DNA from: JAAXQD01 sp963790095
GTDB lineage: Bacteria > Desulfobacterota > Desulfobacteria > Desulfobacterales > UBA11574
Direction of reading: 5' to 3'
Length of the DNA: 64,000 nucleotides
Assembly: GCA_963790095.1 (NCBI GenBank)
Contig: CAWBNO010000034.1
Coordinates: 62,001-126,000 of the forward strand
In this document: one piece after another, positions 35,558 to 43,402 of the stretch
Layout of the letters: each line of letters starts with the position of its first letter
Position numbering within the stretch: position 1 is the first letter of the stretch
Position numbers and translations under genes: made by a program
Notes under the pieces: model-generated
What the model was told of the DNA's origin: nothing
What the model saw: only the letters and a program-made list of their open reading frames with translations
Databases searched by the model: none

Positions 35558-36580
35558 TTATTTTCCTTTTTCGTGCATCCGATTCAAATATTCATCGGGC
35601 GTTAGTTCCCATAATTGCCTTGCTTCTTTATCAATTTGTTTTCTTCGCTCCAGATCCTTTTCCTCTCTGATCTTTAAAACATAATTTTTTTCGATCCGCT
35701 CCCTCACTTTTTCATCCCTTGGAACAGATTTATCAAGGATTATCTTTTTTTCCTCAATGATCTTTGTCAGCCCTTGATCATCCTTCTCAATCTTAAGATA
35801 TCCTATTTCAAGCCCACCGGGCTCGATGGTAACAGAGGATATTTTTTTGCTGGTGGTGAGCGCCGCTTCTCCGGGATGATGGCAGGAGATTACAAGGTCG
35901 ATTCCATCGACGTTATTTAGGAGCCCTTTTAGCTGATCCTGTGGCAATTGGGAAAGTAATACAATAAAGTCAGATGTCTTTTTTAATTCAGACATCCTTT
36001 CCTTTATGGCCTGAATTGGAGGTAACACCTTTAAATTGATCTTGTTTTCAATATCGTTAAGAGGTTTGAGGGCATTTTCAGGCATGGCACCAAGAATCGC
36101 CACTCTGAAACCCCCAACATCCTTAATGACAACCTGTTTTAAAAAAGGGTGCTCCTTTTCACTGGTTAAATTGGTTGAAAGAAAGGGAAAGGTGATATTT
36201 GATGCTTCCTCTTGAAGATAATTTATTCCAAGGGCCAGCTCTGTGGCCCCCAGGTTCATGCCATCATATTTCATGAAGCTCATTTCTTTTAGGGTAACGT
36301 CACCATTAATATTCCTATAAATCCCTCTGGTTGCAAATACACTGCCGGCGTCGAGAAGGAGAAGGTTGCTTTCTGTCTCTCTTGCCGAATTAATTGCGCT
36401 CGCCCGCCGGGCGAGACCGCCAAAAACGGCCCCGCGTCACCCGGGGGTTGAATAGATTTGACCGTAAGTACATCCGGTATAAAGTATGGTAACCGTCTTT
36501 TTAGCAAGGGCCGGAGAACCCAAAAAGAAAAAGATCAGATAAAGGAATAAACCAAACGTAACTATTTTGATGCTGTTCAT
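35558..36580 (-). CDS. Exported UshA-like protein with in-frame UGA, candidate selenoprotein
   Basis: The frame is taken from the ATG at 36578-36580, behind AAAGGAAA, with signal peptide MNSIKIVTFGLF...SPALA (about 26 residues), through one UGA at 36437-36439 (codon 48), to the stop at 35558. The context is YSTPG-UGA-RGAVFGGLARRA, where UshA-like metallophosphatase relatives commonly have a Cys of a PCGC motif before GGLARR. SECIS-like hairpins follow the UGA. The reading frame, family sequence and length (about 340 residues) are all continuous across it. The usual DxH metal motif reads CTY and GNHE reads GATE, so the phosphatase site is degenerate; HHPGE remains. If UGA is not read as selenocysteine, only a shorter protein without signal peptide would be made, so a nonsense mutation is the alternative. 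Confidence 0.72.
36399..36430 (-). promoter_or_regulatory. SECIS-like hairpins downstream of the in-frame UGA
   Basis: Counted from the base after UGA, 7-31 can fold as GCCG-UUUUU-GGCG-GUCU-CGCC-CGGC, with GU at the start of the apical loop and the loop where E. coli fdhF has GGUC. A competing stem, CUCGCCC-GGC-GGGCGAG (22-38), is longer and also puts a G first in its loop. Both meet the usual bacterial SECIS description (stem, small loop with early G, 16-37 bases after UGA). The region is far richer in G and C than the rest of the gene. Which fold forms is undecided. Confidence 0.55.
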
Positions 36581-36666
36581 GAGAATTTCCTTTTCCTATG
36601 CGCTGTATTTGAAAATAAGTCACTGTTTAAAATAGCTCTGCCGGGTAAGGCAAAGGAAGGTTATCA

Positions 36667-39078
36667 TTATCTTATGATGTCTCCCATAAGATTCAAACCA
36701 TCGTCACTGCCCATCAAGTAAATTCCGCCCACGTGTCGGTTGCCCATAGCGTCGATTTTCAAGCACCGTGCATTTTCAAGATTAAAATCCTTAAAAAGGT
36801 CCTTGATAGTGACGGCCATGTGTGCATTTTCATCAAGGGCTCTGTCCTCTTCGGCCACGATATTACCGTCTTCATCTAATAGTAAAAAATTAATGGCGGC
36901 CGTTTCGGCACTTGAATTGACGAGGCCGATCCCTGTCCACCACCCATTGGATGCAGCGATGTGGGGGAGATATACAGGAAATTCCCTGGGCGCCGACAGG
37001 GGCATGCCGGCAAGTCTATTGTTGTCTTTTGATCCATAAAGGACTAAGCCGTAAAGGGGTTGGCCGGCCACAGAAGAAATCCTGATGGAAGCAATATGTT
37101 TTGCCGGTGTGTCGGAAAACAAATCGGATGCAAATTGAAGAAGGTTATCCCCCGGCCTCAGTAAATGCTCCGAACTGGCCAGGAGGTTCCCGTCGTCGTC
37201 ATAAGCAAGAAATAAAACCTCTGAATCATCGTATCCTGCATTCATTACAACAACGCCTGTCCACCAGTTGTCGTCAATGGCCACATGGGGAATCACCAGC
37301 TCAGGACCGGTGTTTCCTGTAACCGGAACCAGTGCCCTTCCTTTTGCTCCGATGGACGGGTTTAAAAATTTTATGTAGCCCAGCAGGGATGCCCTGTTGC
37401 TCAAGGTTTCAGCCGTCATACATCTGGCACCGTTGGAAAGGATGGGTTGATAAGACGTATCCTCTTCAAATCGTTCGCCAGGTGCAAGTACCATGGTTTG
37501 TGTTTTAAGAATCTGCCCGTCGGCTCCATAAGAAATACGAAGGACATCTTCCGTGTAATCTCCCGTATTTAGGAGTCCGAAGAACGTTTTCCAGCCCTCT
37601 TTGTTGTAAAGGTGAGGGTAAAATATCTCCCTTGAGGACTCATCAAGGGGCATTAGGTTTGCGCCCAGCATAAGGTATCCAAGGGCAAATGAAGCTTCAA
37701 GGCCCAGAAGCGGCGTGTCGGAATCAATTTTTATATACCCTTTATTCTCGTGGGTCAGGCCAAAGTCTTCTTCGATGGTCCCAAGCAAAAATGAAATGCC
37801 CGGCTTGGGGGAATAACTTTTTTGGGGATAACCGCTATCGTCAAAAAGAGAGATGATCTTTCTGCCTTCTTTTCCATTGCTGTCAAACAAAGCAACCCCT
37901 GTTCTCCAGGATCCTGCCGGATGGATGGGGAAAATAGCCTGGAAAGGAAGATTATGTTCCAGATACAGCGTATAGATGTGTTCCTCCTCCGGTTCCAGAG
38001 GGATGACTTTAATGGTGTATTCTCCGCTGTGCTGAGCTTCAATGATCTGTTTGGCTCCCACCGCCCCTTCACCCAACAGTGCTCCTTCGGGATCATAGAT
38101 TTTCAAAAGGATATCCTCTGTCTCTGAAACAATCTGGACTTTGAACCGGTCCCCCTGTTTCAAAGGGATATAAAAGAAATCATCATCCATTGCCACCAGG
38201 TTGTATGCGTACGTTGAAAGAGCAGCGCGACTCTCAAAGGAATCATTTTCTTCATAGGAATCGTCATCCGTCGAAACGATCTGTTTGACCGTGTTGTAAT
38301 CGATACCGGGATTTCGTGGCTGGGTTCCACCAAAGGGCTCACAGGCCCTGACCGGAGCATGACCAATACTGTCCCCTTCCCAGCCAATGTCGGTAATATT
38401 TCCTTCAGTATCTATTTTAAAGTAATAATAATAGGTTGAAGAAGAAACCGCTGTGCCTTTATAATCAGGGGGTACGGCATCTGTTGCATAATAGATGGTG
38501 GTTGTGTAATGTCTGATGCTGTTTTCCCGGGTGTAATGGGTCTCATATTTAAAGACCGGGTAGAACCAGACCTCACCATCTGTTCCAAGATCCATCATTA
38601 TGGGCATTTTTTGATTGGTGATGAATTCTTCCAGCAGATCATGAAAATCCGCAGGATTATTAATGGGGTATTTATTGTAAAGAGCCCCGTCATAGGCCAC
38701 AGTTAAAAGGGCCTTTTTGTCACCGACAAGAAAAGCCGTATTTTGAAAGATGCCTTTATGGGTGGGTTCCGGCTCAAGGATGGCGGCTGCGGCCCAGTTA
38801 AAACACAGGCCTTCCCAAGTAAGTGCTTGGGGATTGTAGTAGAACTGCCTCCCATATTCGGTTGCAGGGCCGTCCTTCGTGCCCACGGTGACAAGATCAT
38901 ACTTCTCGAGGGGGGCGGGGTGCCCGTGATAGCCATCTCCGGTGACCAATGCTCCCGATGTAAACGGCCACCAATATCCGGACCAAGGAACGATGTCGGC
39001 CTCAAATGTTGCGCATAAACCTCCCTTGGCGGGAAAAATGGAAACCATAAAGGCGAGCAGCAGGATAAGAATTCTCAT
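36667..39078 (-). CDS. Secreted transglutaminase-elicitor-like protein with PPC domain and Trp-Thr-Gly repeats
   Basis: An 803-residue exported protein; signal peptide to about residue 23 (MRILILLLAFMVSIFP...). Residues about 30-250 resemble the elicitor transglutaminase family: PWSGYWWPF and WEGLCFNWAAAAILEPEP, placing the likely active Cys at 92. Residues about 280-370 look like a pre-peptidase C-terminal domain (SYEENDSFESRA, DFFYIPLKQGDRFKVQI). The rest has at least four ~90-residue units with a W-x-T-G/F core: WRTGVALFDS, WKTFFGLLNT, WWTGVVVMNA and WWTGIGLVNS. Its start overlaps the stop of the upstream secreted gene as ATGA. A cell-surface or secreted crosslinking enzyme is the best guess. 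Confidence 0.75.
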   Translation of the reverse strand: MRILILLLAFMVSIFPAKGGLCATFEADIVPWSGYWWPFTSGALVTGDGYHGHPAPLEKYDLVTVGTKDGPATEYGRQFYYNPQALTWEGLCFNWAAAAILEPEPTHKGIFQNTAFLVGDKKALLTVAYDGALYNKYPINNPADFHDLLEEFITNQKMPIMMDLGTDGEVWFYPVFKYETHYTRENSIRHYTTTIYYATDAVPPDYKGTAVSSSTYYYYFKIDTEGNITDIGWEGDSIGHAPVRACEPFGGTQPRNPGIDYNTVKQIVSTDDDSYEENDSFESRAALSTYAYNLVAMDDDFFYIPLKQGDRFKVQIVSETEDILLKIYDPEGALLGEGAVGAKQIIEAQHSGEYTIKVIPLEPEEEHIYTLYLEHNLPFQAIFPIHPAGSWRTGVALFDSNGKEGRKIISLFDDSGYPQKSYSPKPGISFLLGTIEEDFGLTHENKGYIKIDSDTPLLGLEASFALGYLMLGANLMPLDESSREIFYPHLYNKEGWKTFFGLLNTGDYTEDVLRISYGADGQILKTQTMVLAPGERFEEDTSYQPILSNGARCMTAETLSNRASLLGYIKFLNPSIGAKGRALVPVTGNTGPELVIPHVAIDDNWWTGVVVMNAGYDDSEVLFLAYDDDGNLLASSEHLLRPGDNLLQFASDLFSDTPAKHIASIRISSVAGQPLYGLVLYGSKDNNRLAGMPLSAPREFPVYLPHIAASNGWWTGIGLVNSSAETAAINFLLLDEDGNIVAEEDRALDENAHMAVTIKDLFKDFNLENARCLKIDAMGNRHVGGIYLMGSDDGLNLMGDIIR

Positions 39079-39785
39079 TTTTTTATCAACCAGTACTTCA
39101 TATTAAGGTTCCGGCCATAGACCGGCCATGGAAGGGTTTTATCCCAATACTGTAAAAAAAGCTCTTTTCCATGAATGTCTTCACACCGCACCTCGATCAG
39201 TTCTTTTAAATCGCTGCCGCCGGACACGTCCTTTAATTCCGGCAATCCGGAGACCCTCCGGACCTTTTGGCGTAACACCTCAGTTTTTTTGAGTCCTTCG
39301 GAAATATTTTTTGTGAATGAAAATTCGAGGGAAGAAGGAATGCGGATTGGGAAGACAGGGATATCGAAAGGGATCGGGCTTTGCTGGGTTTTGACAGGGT
39401 ATTTCCCTTCATAGTTCAATACCTTAAGGATCTTTTTCCCTCTGCGGTTTTTGGTGATCTCTGCCTTCAAAAGTTGATGATTCCTGGAACTGTATACAAG
39501 CCGTAATGCCGGGCCGGCCGCCATTTCGTCTTTTCTTTGAACCATCAACACAACGTTGTCTCCGGATGTGGTGTTTCCCTGATCATCCACCTGATACTCC
39601 CATAAAACAGGCTCTGACCATTGATCCGTTTCAAAAGGAACCGGATAAACAGCCTCAACAAGCCATGTATCCCCCGCCTTCCATAGGGGAAAAAAGAGAT
39701 CATCGGACCATGATGCCGCAGCGGAGAAAAGAGCAAAAAAAACGCAGAGGCAGGTGGTCCTTGCTATGTGTTTGATCATTTGCAA
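39075..39785 (-). CDS. Secreted protein of unknown function, partner of the elicitor-like gene
   Basis: A 236-residue protein with a signal peptide (ARTTCLCVFFALFSAAASWS, cut about residue 26) and a beta-rich mature part: LWKAGDTWLVEAVY, PVLWEYQVDDQGN, FSFTKNISEG and a Trp/Tyr-rich end LPWPVYGRNLNMKYWLIK. No domain recognised. The 4 bp ATGA overlap with the elicitor-like gene implies coupled translation and a shared function, perhaps as an exported partner. Confidence 0.75.
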   Translation of the reverse strand: MQMIKHIARTTCLCVFFALFSAAASWSDDLFFPLWKAGDTWLVEAVYPVPFETDQWSEPVLWEYQVDDQGNTTSGDNVVLMVQRKDEMAAGPALRLVYSSRNHQLLKAEITKNRRGKKILKVLNYEGKYPVKTQQSPIPFDIPVFPIRIPSSLEFSFTKNISEGLKKTEVLRQKVRRVSGLPELKDVSGGSDLKELIEVRCEDIHGKELFLQYWDKTLPWPVYGRNLNMKYWLIKK

Positions 39786-39807
39786 AGCTCCCTAAATACT
39801 TTCCTGT

Positions 39808-39843
39808 AAAAAAATGGGTAGGAGGCCGAAGCCCCCCACCCAT
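39808..39843 (-). terminator. Rho-independent terminator of the surface-protein gene
   Basis: On the minus strand ATGGGTGGGGGG pairs with CCTCCTACCCAT around a short CTTCGG-containing loop and is followed by seven T residues (39808-39814). It lies 60 bp past the stop of the gene at 39905 and ends that unit before the two-gene secreted pair. Confidence 0.85.
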
Positions 39844-39904
39844 CGTTTGTCTATTTCTTGTTTTTAGGTACTAATGAATAAACGTTGTGGTCCATGAACA
39901 GCTT

Positions 39905-41467
39905 CTAATTCATGTAACGATCCAGTCTTGGCAGTGTACCGGCGCCAAAGACACCATCACTCATGAATTCATAACCGTCCACCGTGAAATTGGTTTGCAC
40001 ACGGAGCCACGCAGGACCCGGTGCCGGCGTACCATCAAATTCGCTCAGGATGGAATCCAACATGAAGGCCCAGACCTTAGCGTTGGTAAAGTCACTACTC
40101 TTGGTGTAAGTAAAAGAGGCACCTGTGGAGTCGGTCAGCGTAAAAGTAATCACCATTTCTGATGCAGGCGAGCTGTCCAAATTCGTTATGGCGATTCCGG
40201 TTGACCAGGCCCCGCTCTGTGTCAGCACATAGGGAAAGTACATTTCGTCATAATTGCTGGTATCGCACGCGATAAGTGCACCACCCAGAACGATTTTATT
40301 CCAGAGAGATCCGCAAGGCACCACGGTTCCTGTTGTCCAGAACCTTACGTCCGTGCCGGCTGAGGCTTCTTCCGGGTTAACCGTATAACTTATGCAGAAT
40401 CTGAGCTCATTACCAGTCCCAAGGGCGCTTGCATTAATGGTTCCTTTTACAACCTCTGCATCCCAGAAATCACACGGAGCACCATCACTTAAAGTAGTCC
40501 CGTCGGCTTTATACAAATCCCAAGCAGGCGTAATGTCATTGCCATTTTCATCGACAATGGTAATGTTTTTGAAATAGACGCCTTCCTGGGTATTATCTGA
40601 GTTTTCAGCACCGTTGGTTCGAAACACGAGATCGATGTCGCCCGTTGGCGGAAAATCTCCGTCTGCCACAAAACACCGTGTATAGGTCGGGCAAAGCGAT
40701 TGTTGTTCACTAATCCCTAATGGGCAAAGCGCGATTGTTTTAGTCGTGGAGCAAATGTCATCTTCATTCTTGTCACAGTCTCTAACAACCAAAGTTTGTG
40801 TGACAAAGTGGCCGATTTCATTGTCGCCGGAAAATGTCAGGGTGTTTGGGAAGGCCTCGTTTGAAATGGTCAGGGTGCTGACACCACTGTAGGATGTTAC
40901 CTGAGCACAGATCGAGGTGTCTTCGTCAACATCTGCAAGATCCAGTCCGATTTTAAACCACGGGCTGTCATTTTCGCTGGTCCAAGCCATAAGCCCCGGC
41001 ACTGCATTTACAGCCGTGATAAATACCTCTATAATACTGGTCGCCTGCGTTTCCATGGACATAAATAGTAGCATCGGGAGGGGCGGCATAGTTACTTATC
41101 TCTACGCCAGTGACATCCAGTGGATAAGGTCGTCATAGGGAAGATCTCCGCCCATAGCACCCAGGCCTGCACCATCCACAGTTCCTACGATGTCTTTGCA
41201 CAGGGTCGGCAGGGTCGGGCTTGCCGGCAGATTGGTACCGCCCATGGCGATCCGGATCAATGCGTAGTCGTGGGTTGCCAAATAAGCATCAATATTGGAC
41301 CAGTCCGATTGTTGGAATACCATCTGGATGGAACCTGCCCGGTCGCAGGGGCTGAAGTCATCCATCTCCGCACTTCGGTTTGTAACATTAAATGCCATAG
41401 CCGTGGATGCCATAAAGACACACAAGAGCATGGCAACAAAAATTACGCTTAATTTAGAATTTTTCAT
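39905..41467 (-). pseudogene. Exported surface protein with Trp-Thr-Gly repeat, interrupted by two frameshifts
   Basis: A strong site (AGAGGAGGT) precedes the ATG at 41465-41467 and a signal peptide (VIFVAMLLCVFMASTAMA). The first frame (121 codons) ends with LIHWMSLA. A middle stretch in a second frame reads PLDVTGVEISNYAAPPDATI then YVHGNAGDQYY, and the remainder returns to the first frame (EVFITAVNAVPG...). One base seems lost near 41120-41130 and one gained near 41035. The end holds a GAWSTGIAITNLDSSPASEM unit like those in the elicitor-like protein. Likely secreted or on the cell surface. Compensating shifts favour sequencing or replication slips over decay, but both remain open. Confidence 0.7.
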
Positions 41468-41665
41468 GAATTTAACCTCCTCTAAAATTTTTTGTGAATT
41501 AAAAAATATCCTTTAACTAAACTCTTTGTGAAAAAATATGCGAATTACACATCCCCCCTTTCACTGTTTTCGCCCAAGCAAAGCCCGGGCCTTTGGGTTT
41601 TGAACAACCCAATTAAAAATCCTTATCGTTATATCCACATCATTTCCTTTCTTCAAAGCCGCACC

Positions 41666-43114
41666 TTAATTCGGCACATTTTCATCCGGAGTTACTTTAA
41701 ACCATACTCCCATGTTTTCATCCCGTATCTCTATCACCCGCTCTGAAATATCACCATTTTGATCGATGGTAACGATATATCTGCCGGGGTCAAGTTCCAG
41801 GGTAAACCCTCCGGCCATATGGGTAACAACGGAAAAATAAGCATCGCTGCCGCCCACCGTCACATTTGCATTCGGAATCCCTTCCCCCAGACTGTAAAGC
41901 CCGTCTCCATTGGCATCGCGATAAACCACACCGGTTAAGGAAGGTTTGACTGGAAAGCGTTTTTTCCCAAGATCGACCACCACAAGACCATAGGTGGCAA
42001 ACCCATCTCCCTCTTGTTGAAACTGGAAGGCATCAAAGGAAATCCCTGCGTCTTTGAACGCTCCATTGAGTATTTTGCGTTCCGTCTTACTTCCGGGGTC
42101 GAGTTCCGCTTTGAACAGGCTTGCAAAAATCCGGAATGCCATATCTTTTTTAAGTAAATAACTGGACGATACCATTGAGCCGATGGCCTCCCCGGTGACA
42201 TCCGGATCATATTCTGTCTCCAAAATCCGGTCTTGAGGGGTTGTGCCGTCTAAAGATTGCTCGGAAAAGTAGCCCTTTTCAATCATATCCTTGCGATGAC
42301 CTAAAGCGGCCTGATAGAGATTATTGTCAAATACCAGCGGAGGAAGGCCTTGTATAAGGATATCTCTTAGTTCGGATAAGTTTTCAAGGGTCTGGTCAGG
42401 AGCCAGGCCAAGAAATCCCGCCATGCCCAGGGGGTTTTCCCGGGCCTGGTTGATCAGCTCCAGAAGTTCAAGCTCCAGTAGGGATACGCCGCTTGTGGCA
42501 AAATCACAGGTAACCACGTAAACGTTATAACGTCCGGCGCCCAGGTCCATGATTCCGGTGCCGATGCCGATTCCCATGTCTTGAATTTCAGGGTTCAGGA
42601 TATTTCGAGGTTCCGCCCGTTCCGGGTTCAGCTCGTCGAGGAACATATTTTTAAACAGAATATTTACGGCCGTTTCCGAACCAATGAAATTGTAAAAGGC
42701 CAGGATGCCCAGTGTCTCGCCGGTAATGTTCGGATCGTACCCGGTTTCTGCGATCCGGTCATAGGGCGATCGTCCGTCCGGGGAAATTTTTGAAAAATAA
42801 TTTTGAGTTAGCATGTCCTGGGTGTGATTAGAAGCAGCTTCATGTAACAACGCGTTATTTTCAAAGGGGGGAAGACCTTGGGTAAGGATTTCGGTAAGCT
42901 CCGGAAGATCTTCTAAAACCTGTTGAGGATTGAGGCCCAAAGAAGTCGCCGTACCCAGGGGATCGGTTCGGGCGGTATTGATCAACACGGACAGCCCAAG
43001 CTCCATATCTGCAATCGTGCCGGCCCGGGCAACCTGAATCATATCAAACCCTTGTAATGGGACAAGGGCGATGATGAATGAGATGAATATGTATTTTAGT
43101 TTTTGGGATACCAT
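41666..43114 (-). CDS. Secreted protein with two CAP/SCP domains and a C-terminal Cna-B-like domain
   Basis: A 482-residue exported protein (signal peptide about 1-31). Two CAP (SCP/PR-1) domains are in tandem: about 30-205 with SVLINTARTDPLGTATSLGL and FENNALLHEAASNHTQDML, and about 210-385 with LLELINQARENPLGMAGFLG and YQAALGHRKDMIEKGYFSE. Each keeps the His of the NHTQD/GHRKD position. The C-terminal ~90 residues (LTGVVYRDANGDGLYSLGEG, GFTLELDPGRYIVT) resemble a Cna-B type beta-sandwich, often used in surface display. Function of bacterial CAP proteins is poorly known; binding or proteolysis are proposed. Confidence 0.85.
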   Translation of the reverse strand: MVSQKLKYIFISFIIALVPLQGFDMIQVARAGTIADMELGLSVLINTARTDPLGTATSLGLNPQQVLEDLPELTEILTQGLPPFENNALLHEAASNHTQDMLTQNYFSKISPDGRSPYDRIAETGYDPNITGETLGILAFYNFIGSETAVNILFKNMFLDELNPERAEPRNILNPEIQDMGIGIGTGIMDLGAGRYNVYVVTCDFATSGVSLLELELLELINQARENPLGMAGFLGLAPDQTLENLSELRDILIQGLPPLVFDNNLYQAALGHRKDMIEKGYFSEQSLDGTTPQDRILETEYDPDVTGEAIGSMVSSSYLLKKDMAFRIFASLFKAELDPGSKTERKILNGAFKDAGISFDAFQFQQEGDGFATYGLVVVDLGKKRFPVKPSLTGVVYRDANGDGLYSLGEGIPNANVTVGGSDAYFSVVTHMAGGFTLELDPGRYIVTIDQNGDISERVIEIRDENMGVWFKVTPDENVPN

Positions 43115-43360
43115 ATTTTTTCACAGATCGTCTTTATTAATTAAGCAATTATTATGCCAACACATGATCAAATTTACAGGGGATGGGGTTTACATTCAGT
43201 TTATTACACAACATATTGTGGTAACTTTTTAAATTTTATGGATTTAATGTCAAAAGCCAGCACTGTAATCGGGGAAAAATACAAAAAAAATGTTCTGTTG
43301 GATGATTTTTTTTGATTTAAGACCGGGTGGTTACCGCTTTGGATCCGGTCATATTGAGCC

Positions 43361-43387
43361 ATGCCTGGCTAGATATCAGCCAGGCAT
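43361..43387 (-). terminator. Perfect stem-loop after the TonB receptor gene
   Basis: ATGCCTGGCT (43361-43370) and AGCCAGGCAT (43378-43387) form a perfect 10 bp stem around a 7-base loop, 16 bp past the receptor stop. No T run follows, so it may stabilise mRNA ends or terminate weakly. Confidence 0.55.
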
Positions 43388-43402
43388 TCCCTTTTCCGCC
43401 TT

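Noticed and set aside
36289..36507. A separate 72-codon gene upstream of the UshA-like protein
   Set aside because: It overlaps the UGA-containing frame in another phase and has no family resemblance or ribosome site.
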